Below are positions 1 through 11,774 of a stretch of DNA of 64,000 nt, in pieces; the first letter of the stretch is position 1; each line of letters begins with the position of its first letter. The position numbers were made by a program, and so were the translations under genes. The stretch is from Telopea speciosissima (taxonomy: Eukaryota > Streptophyta > Magnoliopsida > Proteales > Proteaceae), in the NCBI RefSeq assembly GCF_018873765.1, contig NC_057922.1, positions 12,103,563-12,167,562 on the forward strand. The letters run 5' to 3'. The notes under the pieces were generated by a model. It saw only the letters and a program-made list of their open reading frames with translations. It had not been told where the DNA came from and searched no databases.

Positions 1-109
1 ATCAAAAAAGGGGAAAAGAAGGAAAATTACAAATTGAACAACAAATCTGATCGATGTTTCTTCAATTAGAAGTAGAAAGGAAAGTGAGAATCGAGCGACT
101 AATCCGGCA

Positions 110-260
110 ATCAACCTTGCTTGAAAGAACATCTCTCTTGTAAAGATCATACACTCTAGAGAAGTCCTTATCTTGAAAAACTTTCCTTGAGATCATCCCA
201 AACTTCTTTAGTTCTAGTATGAGACATGACATTTGCAGCAACTGTTGGATCCATACTATT
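110..260 (-). mobile_element. copia gag fragment (UBN2-type), frameshifted
   Basis: Read on the minus strand from 260, one frame gives NSMDPTVAANVMSHTRTKEV followed by WDDLKESFS. After a one-base frameshift it continues as QDKDFSRVYDLYKR. This matches the gag/UBN2 region of plant Ty1/copia retrotransposons. It lies back to back with a plus-strand copia LTR and RT fragment that begins near 243, so the two pieces are either different insertions or one rearranged copy. It is not functional: a frameshift is present and only about 50 codons remain. Confidence 0.7.
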
Positions 261-1085
261 CCATAACCGAACTATATGGTAGTTAGAGTTATTTATTAAG
301 GGTACTTTGGGAACTAGTTTAGTTACTTGTTGTCTTACATTGTATTTATCCTTTTTTACCTTTTATCTCCCTAGGGAGTTGTATGTAATTCGTTATATTA
401 TGTTAGTGAAATAATATAGGTGTGGTAGAAATAATTTCTCTAACACACAACATTCCACCATCATCTCTCTTCTTCTTCTTTAACCTTCTACTTTCATATC
501 TCTCCTTGTTCTCTTACATTCCTTAACTTCCAACTTGGTATCAGAGCACACTTTGTTGGTTTGAGAGTCGAGTTACCTTCTTGTTCCTTTTTTTTTCTCT
601 CTTTGGAACCCTAGGTTACAAAGGGGTTCCAAGGAAGGGATTATTATGTGAAATGTTTGAAGAATGGGTATTTCCAGAGTCAAGCTGACAACACCTTGTT
701 TACTAGGCGAGGTAATGACACCATTACAGCCCTGATTGTCTATGTTGATGACATTGTAGGATTGGAGATAACAGGGCTGAGATAGCTAGGTTGAAGACCT
801 ATCTGGCCCAACAGTTTGAAATCAAAGATCTAGGACCCTTGAAGTATTTCTTGGGAATTGAAGTGTCAAGGTCCAAGAAGGGCATCAATATATGTCAAAG
901 GATGTTTGTTCTGGATTTGTCGAAATAAACAGAGATGTTGGGTTCAAACCAGCAAGTTCTCCTATTGAGCAAAACCACAAGCTAGGAGAAGACTGTGACC
1001 CCTCTCTTGTTGATGCAGGAAAATACTAGCGACTGGTAGGGAAGCTGATCTATCTCTCTTTGACTCGCCCAGATATCAATAGTTT
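243..1085 (+). mobile_element. Ty1/copia remnant: LTR end, primer-binding site and broken reverse transcriptase
   Basis: About 243-534 looks like an LTR with a T/C-rich 3' end. It is followed by TTGGTATCAGAGCA at 535-548, the initiator-Met tRNA primer-binding site of copia elements. Gag, protease and integrase are absent. From about 610 the sequence jumps into the reverse transcriptase: ALIVYVDDIV (catalytic YVDD), then in other frames FEIKDLGPLKYFLGIEV and LVGKLIYLSLTRPDI, which ends near 1080. Several frameshifts and stops make it dead. It probably lies in an intron of the PYRD gene, whose next exon begins at 1418. Confidence 0.85.
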
Positions 1086-1417
1086 GAAATCTTCTGAAAT
1101 GATATATTGCTTCAATTGTGAAGAAATTGAGAACATGCTTTCCCAATTCTTGTACCTTTGGTAACTGCATTTATAGGTCTTTTCAAGTTTTTTCTTCTAT
1201 AAAATCCTCAATTTCTTGGAAGAAAGGCTTAACTGTATTTCACGCATGAACTAAAATTTCTTTGCATAAACAACTTTCACAGAGATAATAATTTCTTTTT
1301 TTTTGGTTTTCTGAACTGTATGCTTTTCTTTTTTCCCTGTTACTTCCGGTTTATTTCTTTGTTAAAATTTTTTAATTTAACAATTTATCATTGGCTGCTC
1401 ATAATGATCTGCCTCAG

Positions 1418-4400
1418 ATAATATCAAATACAACCATTTCAAGACCTGATCCTGTAAGCAAGAACCCTGTGGCTGAAGAGTCTGGTGGCTTAAGCGGGAA
1501 GCCTCTTTTTAATCTATCAACCAACATCTTGAAGGAGATGTACCTTTTGACGCGGGTATTTTTTTTTCTTCTTCTTCTTCTCTCTTTGGCACAGTTGTCA
1601 CAGAAAAGTAGGTTACAACAAATGTTTAACCACATTTATTTGCTTTTTGCCCTGCAGTTGTGGCCTTTTTTAAGTTGGGGAGAACCTGTGATTTTACATT
1701 GACTTCATGGACCACTGAAATTTTTGCAATTTCCCTCCACAATCTTAGACCAGAAGCAAATATGTACTTTAACAAGAGGATGGAGGGGGTTATTCCTGAA
1801 ACTTCAACCATTCTCCCCTCCTATGTTGATCAAAAGACCATCCCCAACCATCTAGAACCATCTTCGGTGAGGGAGAGATTGGAGAAGAAAGCCGAGATTT
1901 GCAGATTGGAGGGTGGGTAGTTGAGGGGGAAGGGAAGGGAGAGAGGAAGGTCTCTGGTGGGGGAGGGGTTTCGAGGGGGATGGTGTTCACTTGTGATGAA
2001 CAATCCGATAATGCAAAATCATTGGAAACAGCTGTCTTTGGATTGCTGATAAACATGAGAAAACTCCCTATACAAAATCCACTACATCCACTACAAACTT
2101 TGGGCTTTAAGGAGATTAAAATGTGGTCATTGATAGGGATTATTGTTTGATGATTTTGTGAAACTGCATAAATTAATCTTCCCTCCATGTGAAACCAAAA
2201 AATAACACGAGTAAAGAATGTGAGGTTACACCTCCCAAGTTCACCTCAATTGTTGACAAGCAGACACACCCTTTCTCTAATTTTTTATTATCCATGTCGC
2301 TTCTCTGGTGCTTGTTCTTTACCAAACTACCTTATACTTGTTTTTGGCCATTACCACGTGAAGAGCAAACACTAAAGCCCCATGAGCAGTGTTAATTATT
2401 TCTCTAGACAATCTGAAATCTAAAAGATAAAATTTTGAAGGTATACACATGGTTCATATTACCTATGGGGCAACAAGTATTTGTTTTGGTATTGGAGGAT
2501 ATTAATGGGTGAGTTACTCCTAGTCCATAGAACAAAAATTGAGTCAAAGGTGATGGCATATCTGATCTAATGAATTCATGCACCAGAGAAACAATGGCAA
2601 AATGGTTCAAGAGAAGTTTTGAGACAATGGGTTAGCATCATTATCAGAGTTAGTCCTGTTATATTTCTAAGGTGTATCCTAACATTAAGGGGTCTTCTCC
2701 CTCTATCACATAAACTTCTTATAATGTGAAACCCCTCTATGGGCTTGGGTCCAATTCTCTTGTTTAAACTATCAGCATTTAGTTTTCCTTTCCAGTTTCT
2801 AGTGTACTCTTCATGCAAGCATTTGATGATTTGTGTATCTCCTTTTTTTCAGGGAAAGATCCCTCTTATTGGTTGTGGGGGTATTAGCAGGTTGGTATCC
2901 GTCTATCAGTGACAATATTATCTTGTATTGATTGTGAAAATTATGACTGATATTCAAATATGTTTACTTTTAAAATGCATTTGATCTAGTGGTGAGGATG
3001 CATACAAGAAGATACGAGCTGGAGCGACCCTTGTTCAGCTTTACACAGCCTTTGCCTATGGAGGGCCTGCACTCATTCCCCAGATGAAGGTACACCCAAA
3101 AATTGGTTTAAGTGTACTAAAACACACAAGCACATACAATTGCATTTCTACATTTTGAGAATATGCTTCTCTCTTTAAATGACCAGTTGGCCTAGTTGGA
3201 AATTTAAGTTCTCACACAATCTTAACCACAGATCAGTCTGTTACGGTGGGTGTTATTTGCAAGATTAATTCAGGAATGCTTATATACATGTTGATATGGA
3301 TTTCCTTTTTGGGTTAACTTTTTTTTGGGGGGTGGGGATGGGAGGAGGAGTTTACTCAACCAGAGCTTTAAAGTATTATGACCTCTAGATTTCGAGATTG
3401 TGACAAACCCAGAACCTGGAACCAGTACCTGCAAGTGGAAGAGTGGGGAGAGAAGAGAGAAAGAGATTGAGGGAGAAGAAGAGAAGGGACTGTCAAGATT
3501 AACAGCGGAAAACTTGGCAGTCCCCCTCATTGTATATTTATAATAACCAAAACCAATAACATTACAATTAGAGACCTTGTGGAAATAGGAAATAGAAATC
3601 CTAATGCAACTAATTCAGGAAACAAAGTACTAGCCTAACTAGGGAAATGAACTAGAAACAACATAAAAGACAAGTACTAAACTTTACCAATAAGATATAC
3701 TACAATAGGGATACTCCGTCTATTGTGGTTAACTACAAACACTGATGTTGCAATCTTTAACAGAGATATTTTAACTGTCCAAATATTGTGTCTATCAATT
3801 CTACATTTATCCTGTTTAGAACTGTAGTTCTTTCTTCTAGATTCTTCTTATTACTCCGAACTGCTTTAGGAATCTTAAATTGTGTTGGGAGTAATCCCAC
3901 GTTGGAAAATCTAAGACCTTGAATGCCTTATTTATCAGTTGGGACTCTCCACCTAATAGTTTAAGCTCTTGAGTTGGACTTCTTCAACATGGTATCAGAG
4001 TCATTGGGCACACTACGTTAATAATACATTTGTATGGTCACCCAAAAGAGGGGCAACACACGAGGGGGAGTGTTGGCAATAATCCCACAATAAAAATAAT
4101 AAAAATAAAATAAAAAAAAAACAAAAAAAAAAACTGGGGCTTTGGATGCTTTCATATACCAGTTGAGCCTTTCCACCTAATAGCTTAAGCTTTTGGGTTG
4201 GACTTGATGCAGATTGGAAGAGGGGAAGATTTGCTCGTGATGGGAAAGAAGAGAAAAAGGGGAGAAGAGAGAGGAGAAAAGAAAGAATACAGAGAGAAGG
4301 GAAGCAATTGATGGGGAAAGAGGGGAGAGAAGAGAGACAAAACCAACCAAATACTGTTTCATTCATTCAAATCGTAGTGATGGCTATTAAGCCTTACATA

Positions 4401-7400
4401 TTTATAAAACTGTATTGGACTTAATCATGATTTTTAAGGAATAAAATAATAAAAGAAACAAACTAAAACTATAAAGGAAACCTCCTCCCATCGAGCAGCC
4501 TACTTGGAGGAGTTAGAATTAACTAGGACACTAATAATATATAAAAGACAACCCAAACTGACAAGGAAACTGATCCCAATCGACCAGCTGCTGCTGTGGG
4601 GAGTTTCCTTAAATTACTCAACCACTTAATTAAGAAGGAAATAACAAATAAAATGAACCCAACTGGACCCCACGAGATATATGTTGTTATGGTTCCTAAT
4701 TTTAGTCCCACTAGCTGTTTTAAGGAAACTAGGAATCTCCATGTGCAAGGCTGTTGTTAAAACCCCCTTGGGACCCATGAGTTGTCTAATAACTAATAAG
4801 ATTACTAAAATCTAGGAATCCTTGGAACCGAAATCTCCAAATAACTCCACGATTTCTGGTTCCTTAAATAAACCATAACTGAACCATTTTATCTAAAGAT
4901 GAACTACAAACTGGTCCAATCTTGGTCCAACCCAACCCAATCCAACCAAAATAATTTTGGTACAGCATTAGGACTTCTTCAGCATGGTGTGATTGCGCTA
5001 ATGGTAGTATCTTGGAGGAATATACATGGGTGATTACATTAGGTTTGAGATGACATTGGATGCAGAATCATGTTCAATTAAATCTTTATTTTGTAATTTA
5101 CTAGTGCTAGTGGGAATGTAATGATAATGTTTGGGTTGGGTATCTCACTTGTTAGGCATTGGAGGTCTCCAGGGACATGAAAGAAGAACAGAAACTTGCC
5201 TGCCTTAATCTCCTTTCCAATCTAAAGAAGAGCATATACTGGTTACGTTTTGACATGGATTCACACAGAATGCATTGAGCTGTTCATTGTGCTTCCTGTG
5301 AGCTGCTACGGAAATTATCAGACCTCCTGTATGTGCAATCCTAGATATTGTGAAGTTTCTTCCTTACCAAATGCTCCACAAAGAGCTACATCTGTGCTTT
5401 CCCACTGTTTGCCATTTTTGTGGAATGATGCATAATGTTCAATCCATTAGAAAAGACTCTGTGTATTTCATGGAGCCCAGTCCACTCCAAATGTATCCAA
5501 AAAGTTGTCCCATTCTTCTCCAAGTAGAAGATCTACTATCTCACTACCAGCCAAGCATAGATGTCATATCCAGTTTCCCTCTGTTCTTTGAATCATGTAA
5601 GCTGTGTCTATTTTTTGAACCACCCTCCTGTAGTTGTCAAGGCGTCACTAAGGCTCCAAAGCAGTTTTCCAGGTCTTAGGCGACCAGCTGCCAAGTTGTC
5701 TGGTTTCCTAGGTCCCAAAATCCATCGGAAAAAGAAGAAGGGGGGGGGGGGGGGGAGGGCGGCGGTGAGGGATAAATCAAGGGCAAATAAAGGAAAAGAG
5801 GAAAAAGGAGAAGCAGTAGAAGCTTTCACTGCTGGCGGAGTTGCAGCAGCAGCCACTGCTGCAACTGCAAGAAGAAGAAGAACTACCTACCTGTCCCACT
5901 GCAATGACCACTGCTGCAACAACCACCACTGTAACTGCTGCTGCCGCCTTTGTAGGAAGAAGAAGAAGAAGAAGAATAAGAAGAAAGAGGAGGAAGGAGT
6001 TGCTACCCGACCTACCTGTCCTGCTGCAATTCCCCTCCCCACCTTTAAGTCTTTCTTGTGATGCTGACTCCTGTCTTCCGAATTTGGATACAAAGGCTGG
6101 AAGCATAGTCCAAAAACTCGTCTCATTTCAGTGTCTTGACCTGATCGAGACAACTGAAATCTTGCCGAAACATTGCATTTTTTTTTTGTTTCATTTTGAT
6201 GTTTCGGTGGGCAAATGACCATAGTTGGCTCTGAAACTTTAAGGGAAGCTTGTTTTAGGCTTAATAAGCATATTTAAATCTTCAAATTGTAAAAAAAAAA
6301 AAAAAAAGGCACCCAATTTGGTGTTCTGGATTTGCATCCTTGGTTGGCAGTAAACGTTGAACCGTTATGTAATATTGCCTATTCTGCATATTTTTTGAAT
6401 GCTATGAGACATAATTGGCAAGTAAAACAAGTACACTATGCAATAATGGATGAAGACACATAATTGTAAATAATTATTTAAGAAATAGTTAGACTTAAAG
6501 TAGAAACTACAAAGTACAGTGAACAATGCATATTACATAGACACCCAAGTACAGTGAACAATACATTTGTCATAGACACCCTAGCCTTTAAGTAGTTTTG
6601 GGAATAGTTAGTTTACCTGAAATAGTTGAATGTAACCAAATCATCCCCAATAAGCAGTAATTGATCTCTTTGTTGTGATGTGGCAATCCCCAGTAGTATT
6701 GAGTGGTGTTGCGGCAAAAAAAAATCAAGATTCCAGGCTTTTCCCCCTTCTCCAGGTCGAAACCCACAAAACAGACGAAGTGAAGTTGAAATTTTGAAAT
6801 GAATTTGCGAGATATGGTCTTTTTATATATGGGTTGTTTCATTTCAGTGAGATGGCACAAACAGTACCGAAATCTCAGTTGTCTCAGTCAAAACATTGCA
6901 AGTCTTATATTTTGTATATAGTTTCATCTCGAGCAGGTCGAGATATCCGAAATCTTGCTGAGTTTTTGAACTATGGCCAGAAGTGAACGACTGAGAAAAA
7001 GACCAGTGGAGGCAGAAGAACAGTTGATACACCATAAACCTTATAAATTACTAATTGTTAATGCATGTTGAGTTTGATAATTTGAGGAAAACCATGAACA
7101 CACCAGCCATCATTGGATGGACATTGGAAGACATGTTCTGTTCTGTATACAGACATGTCATTTTCATCCTCTTTTTTATTCAATTCAAATCAATAAATTA
7201 AAGCAAAAATGAAAAAAAGAAAAAACGCCATGGATGGGGAATGACTACATGGACATAGGAGGGAGGAAATGTGCAGATTGAATGGATCCAGTCAAGGTTC
7301 TTGATTCCTCAGTTCTTACATGAGCATATTTATTACCTTATTACTCCAACATGTTGAAAGACCTGACATCCGTAGATTTTGATATTCAATATGGCTGAAT

Positions 7401-10400
7401 GATTACCCCACCATACTCTACAGATTGTCCAATAACCATTCAGATTGGTCATGATGGACATACAAGGGAGAGAAAGAGAGGTGCACGTCATTTTTCCACA
7501 TTTTAATTTTACATACACTTATAACCGCCTTGGCTCTTCTTTTGCCATGACACTATGTACCCTCCAGCAAAAGGCCTTGACCATAGGTGCCTGAGGAAAT
7601 TTTAGCAGGAAAAGAGTTGCTACTAGTTGGCCTGCCAAGTGGAATACACATCTCTCATGAGCATGATAGAACCATAGAAATCTCAGTTTCTTTGAGACCT
7701 CTTTGAAATCCACTTACCAAGATAGACCCTATTGGAATAAAGAAATTACTATCCGAGATCAGCTATTTGGATATTAAAAAACTGTACTAGAGGAAGATTC
7801 CTCCAGTACAGAAGTGAACTTTTCAAAGGCATTTTACATATGAAATTGATTCCCAAGCCAAATTTCTTTCTGTCCAAGTCTTTAAATACATTAAATGTAA
7901 AAGCTCAATTCATTATTGGAGGGCTTTTTAACTTGCGTAGTTATTGAATCATCCTCTCCTCATCAAAGATTCTTCTATTTTGCTCTTTTACACAATTTCC
8001 ATATCAAGGCCACAAGAACTGGCTTTTAAGGACTTCCCCCCCCCCCCCCACCCCAAAAAAAAAAAAAATCAAGGGGGTCTGAGTGTTAAAAAGTAAAACT
8101 GTCATGTCTTTTCCACAGGCAATTGTGATAACCTTGACATGAGAAAACCTAGAACACAAGGTTGATTCTTGCTATCAAAATATCCTCGAACTACTTTATT
8201 TATCCCCACGGCCCACATTAAATCTGACAAAGGGCAGGAAAGGAAGAACAGTTAAAAAGGTGTTCTAAGTCAAGACAGTAACATGATTAGCTTAGACTAT
8301 GTCCTTCTATTTGGTGTTTTCTATATTTAGCTCCTAGCTTTTAAAATCTGTTGTCATCTGAAGGAACCATAACCATTTTGCGTAAAAGGGACATGTTCCA
8401 GAGAGGCTTATGTTGTGGTAGATGCTCATCTTGGCCTCACACCTCATTTCATTTGGTTAGATGATCCTCTTCCCACCCTCTCTTGGATCCTTGAATAAAA
8501 ACCTATTGGATTTTTTCACTGGTCTTCTTCATACCATGGGTGACACATAATATGCTGGCTGGTTTGAGGGAGTAGAATTTATCAGTGTCTAAAATTCAAG
8601 TCTCAGTTCTTATCCTGACTACTTTGGGTCAGCTAAATGAATCTTCTCTTGCTATTCCATTCTACTTAATACAATATGATGTAGTCCTAGATTGAATATA
8701 ATCCAAGTAGGAGCCAAACCAGGATCTGTTCTTCAAAGGATAGTTCGGTTAGGGTTAAATTAACAGAAAATTTTTGGGTTAGGGTTTGGAGGAATCTAGG
8801 GTTTGATGTTAGGGTTAGGATAAGTTGATGTTAGGGGAGTCTTCCAGTGAAGATCCCGTTAACAAATAATCAATCTAAGACTGCTGGATAGAATCGGCAG
8901 CAAGTTATGGAGTCTAGGGTTAGGGTTTTGAAAGATGGGAAATTGCAGATATAGGGTCAATGGATGGGCAGAATTACACCAGCCTTGGATCGAGTTTCCC
9001 AGATGGGCAGTAGAGCACTCGGTCCAAGTATGGGGCAGTTCTCACGGTTGGACCGAGTGCTCTACTTGGATCAGTACCATTTTGGCCAAAATTTTCTACT
9101 CTTAGCTCCCAAAAGAATGACGATTTGGCTTGGTTCCTATTCTGTATCTGAAGATCAGTATCGGTCCCTGGATCTTCCTAGATGTTACTGATCCAGATCT
9201 ATTTGGATAGGCCAATCCAGTTCATTCACTTCATTGCCAGAATATCAGCTGATCCAGAACTGGAGATCAGAACAGTTCCATCCAATCGCAAAACAGATGG
9301 TGAAATCTGGAACCTGTTCAGACAATCCTTATAACATGCTCTTAATCATAGCCCTATTTTTTTGTACCCAGCAGCTGAAAGCGTTGATATGTTGGTATGC
9401 TCACCCTATCTAGAAGTAACCTTATAATATCTTTGAAGATAATTTTACTGTACTTTCTGTATCATAATTAGTAGAGTTAACTTGCCTCTTTACCAAAAGG
9501 AGGAAAATGTGACCGAACCCATCAGAACTTATGTAAGGCCTTCGTCAGGATAATCCTTAGAAATGTTCTTCGTATTTGTTGCATGCATCTAACATCGCTT
9601 AGTGCATGTGCTACATAAGAGACCATTGGTTTTAACTCCAAGGGGTAGCTCAGTCGGCAAGGGACCATGCCTCAGGAAGCAGAGGTCCTGAGTTTGAATC
9701 TTCTCCACCCTTTGAGGCCACCCTGCACAAGGTCCTATGCTTCTTATAGGCCTTGGGCTTGCCTGGTTCATGTGGGTTGCGGGGTCCACATGGAGCCAGG
9801 TTTAACTGGATTACCCAAAGGTCGGCTAGGGTTCCTCGTTAACAAAAGAAAAAAACTCCCATTAGTTTTGCTTATGGAATGGACTCAAACTCATACTCAT
9901 GTGCGCCTGAGTTATTTCTCAGGCATTACTCCCTGCCAGCTTTGCGGTGGAGGTAGCTGTGGTATTGTGTTAGCAAACTATACATATTCCTCTACCTACT
10001 TGTACTTTTAATTTGTTGACAAATAGTCTATGAGCATAATGAAGATTTAAGGTCTTAGCTGATTCATAATGGTATCAAGTTATTATTCTTAAAGTACTAA
10101 TAAAAAATTAAAAATAAAGCAAGCAGGATTCAACAAATTGTCCGATTTTGCTGAAATATGAGTACTATTCATAGTTGTCACGGCAACGAGGCAAACGGTA
10201 AGTGGTTGGAGAGTGCCCAGATGCCTTGGTGTCTAGGCAGCATTACATATAAAATGGGGGGTTTAAGTGTAAATTTATTAGAATTATTTCACAGGAGGCA
10301 TCTTGTGTAAATATGAAATTTTAAAGAATCTATATGTAAAATAAGACAACTGTGGTACTATTTGAGTTGGACCTGAGTCTGACCTGAGTTCAGGGCTATC

Positions 10401-10819
10401 TCTTACCGCACAGTTGAATTCCCATGTCTTTTTTATAGTGAATGAACTGTATGACTTACCTTTTTCAATAAAAGATAACATAGAAACTGTATGAAACCCA
10501 ACTTACTGTACTATGTTTGATTATCAGTTGATCTGATTAATTTTGGTGTTGGAAGTCAAGTGGAGTCTGTCAATTGGTTGATCTTGACTTTCCAGCTTGA
10601 AAGTGACTTGTTCATTACAGGTTAAGGCAGCTTTGCATTCTACATGTGATCCATATTCTGAAAAGAAAGATTTAGCAGGCCTTTCTTTCCTATTAAGCAA
10701 CTGTCTGGGTATTTGTTGAATGCCTTTATTTTCCTTTCCCTCAGGCTGAGCTGGTGCAGTGCTTAGAAAGAGATGGTTTCAAATCCGTACGAGAAGCTAT
10801 TGGTGCAGATTACAGATAG
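1418..10819 (+). CDS. PYRD: Dihydroorotate dehydrogenase (quinone), mitochondrial; C-terminal four exons
   Basis: This enzyme oxidises dihydroorotate to orotate with FMN and passes electrons to ubiquinone at the inner mitochondrial membrane, the fourth step of pyrimidine synthesis. Exons seen: 1418-1555, 2853-2890, 2990-3089 and 10745-10819 (stop TAG at 10817). All junctions are GT/AG and the frame is kept throughout; the Ser codon AG/T is split between exons two and three. Together they encode 116 residues, about the last quarter of a protein usually near 460 residues. Diagnostic segments are [50 protein letters not shown] (FMN-phosphate loop), [17 protein letters not shown] and [19 protein letters not shown]. 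The N-terminal targeting, substrate and quinone regions lie upstream of the window. The last intron is 7,655 bp and full of transposon debris, yet the exons are clean, so the gene looks functional. Confidence 0.95.
3883..4984 (+). mobile_element. TRIM-like retroelement with two LTRs and a tiny internal region
   Basis: LTR 1 (3883-3989) starts TGTTGGGAGTAATCCCAC and ends TTCAACA. It is followed at once by TGGTATCAGAGTCATTGGG (primer-binding site). After only 81 bp, a purine tract (CGAGGGGGAG, 4061-4070) precedes LTR 2, which starts TGTTGGCAATAATCCCAC at 4071. LTR 2 shares with LTR 1 the stretch from CCACCTAATAG to GGTTGGACTT. It is then split by a nested LTR (4205-4970) and resumes as ACTTCTTCAGCA up to 4984. 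No coding capacity remains. A target-site duplication for the outer element was not found. Confidence 0.7.
4205..4970 (+). mobile_element. Solo LTR nested in LTR 2 of the TRIM, 5-bp target duplication
   Basis: The insert starts TGATGC and ends GCATTA, a short inverted terminal pair with one mismatch. It is flanked on both sides by GGACT (4200-4204 and 4971-4975), the 5-bp duplication expected of LTR retrotransposons. Removing it restores the host LTR reading GGACT-TCTTCAGCA, which matches LTR 1. The interior is GA-rich, then AT-rich with a CATATTTATA segment, and has no coding sequence. A single LTR of 766 bp is best explained by unequal recombination of a full element. Confidence 0.75.
5744..6000. 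repeat. Low-complexity block: G run, GCA/CTG and GAA repeats
   Basis: A run of G bases near 5741-5756 is followed by AGGAAAAG-type purine sequence, by GCAGCAGCAGCC/CTGCTGC triplets at about 5840-5945, and by (GAA)n near 5869-5880 and 5957-5990. Open frames appear on both strands here, but they are Lys/Glu- or Ala/Gln-rich artefacts of the triplets. The segment just before it (5631-5700) resembles the CATAGTTGTCAAGGCG repeat family. Confidence 0.8.
6104..6975. mobile_element. hAT-like MITE, CATAGTTCAAAAACTCG family (long copy)
   Basis: The left end is CATAGTCCAAAAACTCG and the right end reads GAGTTTTTGAACTATG, so the termini are inverted repeats. The flanks are GCTGGAAG (6096-6103) and GCCAGAAG (6976-6983), an 8-bp duplication with one mismatch that fits the hAT superfamily. 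The ends match the much cleaner copy at 57587-57869. The interior carries TTTCGG/CCGAAA-rich segments near both ends and about 600 bp of AT-rich filler, perhaps a later insertion. No transposase is present. Confidence 0.75.
8039..8070. repeat. Poly-C/poly-A tract
   Basis: A run of C bases interrupted by one A is followed by a run of A. Such homopolymers are prone to sequencing error, so the exact length is uncertain. Confidence 0.8.
9009..9066. repeat. Perfect 19-bp inverted repeat (stem-loop)
   Basis: AGTAGAGCACTCGGTCCAA at 9009-9027 is exactly complementary to TTGGACCGAGTGCTCTACT at 9048-9066, with a 20-nt loop. It lies in the giant PYRD intron within a GATC/CCAG-rich region (8940-9330) that looks like degenerate repeat sequence. 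Confidence 0.85.
9634..9858 (+). mobile_element. tRNA-derived SINE with 11-bp target duplication
   Basis: The head AGGGGTAGCTCAGTCGGCAAG (from 9641) carries a box A (TAGCTCAGTCGG) and a box B-like GAGTTTGAATC at about 9689. A non-tRNA body and an A-rich tail (AACAAAAGAAAAAAA) follow. The flanks CCATTGGTTTT (9623-9633) and CCATTAGTTTT (9859-9869) match at 10 of 11 bases. The pol III promoter boxes, tail and duplication together define a SINE. It is not a member of the Au family seen elsewhere in the window. Confidence 0.8.
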
Positions 10820-11460
10820 CTGTATCCTGATTATGCATATTAGCTGCAAGAGAACCACTCTACCTCCCTTTCATAGTCAAGAGGCGTGCGTGCAATACCT
10901 GCAATTTGGAGCTTTTAGTGTTTGTTTAGTCTATATTTTTAATGATAATAATTTTTTTCTCCCCCATTGCAAAATAATCAAAAATAGTTTTCCCTCCCGT
11001 TTTTGGGATTGGATATCTTTCTTTTTTTTTTTTTTAATGAATGATTGGATATCTAGTTTATGTGCCATTTCAGGGAGAGGGGTATCTTTTAGTAGAGGAG
11101 TCAAGGATATGCTGCCTGAAAAAAAACTTCTACAGCAAACATGCTGTGGTAGGCTATGAAAGAATGCTATCAAGTGCTTCCTCAGATCCCTCAAATTATC
11201 TGACCTTTCATCACGGTCATCAAATATTATTTATTAAAGATCAAATTTTCTTGTCACCTTCTTTGTTCTGCATCTTTACTGCATCCACCATTGTGGCTGT
11301 TTTCTACTGTGAGTACCCTGACATTTTGTATCCCATATTTATTTTTGTTCAGCAAAAGAAAAGATAGAAGTTGCAGAGGGATCTGTAGTTCTCTTCATCT
11401 TCAATTCCCAGTTTTTTCAAATTTTGTCTTTTCAAGCTCTGTTTTCTCTACATTTATGTA
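10820..11460 (+). other. 3'UTR and downstream flank of PYRD
   Basis: This follows directly after the stop codon. It is AT-rich with T runs, for example near 11020-11036. It presumably contains the 3'UTR, but I could not fix the poly(A) site. No coding homology was recognised. Confidence 0.5.
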
Positions 11461-11774
11461 TTAATCTAAAGCTGAAAGGCCCCAGAAAAATTGGAGGGAA
11501 ATCGCCCTTCTGCTGAATTTGTTCTTAAAGACTGTACAACTGTCCCTGGAGGAGGGTAGGTCCATAGGAACAGAGAGAATCAAGGAAACAAGGATCAAAT
11601 GGAAGAGAGTCTGATAGCCATGTTTTGATTTGAACCCAACAATCATTGTTAGGTTGCCTTGACCGGACAGAGAACTTTTCCAGTGGTGGACTGATGGTCT
11701 TGGGGTCATAGACTTGTAGGATAATTACTGCTGGTATGTTTTTCGAGCCAGGTTGGTTTGTATTTTGTCACGAA

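Larger units (their letters stand above)
3090..10744 (+). other. Giant last intron of PYRD (7,655 bp)
   Basis: The donor is AAG/GTACAC at 3090 and the acceptor is CCTCAG at 10744. The intron carries a TRIM with a nested solo LTR, a low-complexity GAA/GCA block, a hAT-like MITE, a perfect hairpin and a tRNA-derived SINE, each listed separately. About 3400-3600 is GA-rich and resembles LTR sequence but has no defined ends. In 7000-8740 and 9100-9620 I see no gene or classifiable repeat. Open frames in this interval are short and have no recognisable homology. Confidence 0.9.

Noticed and set aside
5561..6222. Overlapping frames of 80-166 residues on both strands
   Set aside because: They are Lys/Glu-, Ala/Thr- or Leu-rich translations of GAA/GCA triplet repeats, with no domain and no conserved start.
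8740..8940. GTTAGGGTTTGG, TAGGGTT repeats suggesting an interstitial telomere
   Set aside because: The units are irregular and rarely TTTAGGG; there is no tandem array, so it is only simple degenerate sequence.
9634..9720. Possible tRNA gene
   Set aside because: Box A and B and an acceptor-like pairing exist, but the anticodon arm does not form and the sequence continues into a SINE body with target duplication.
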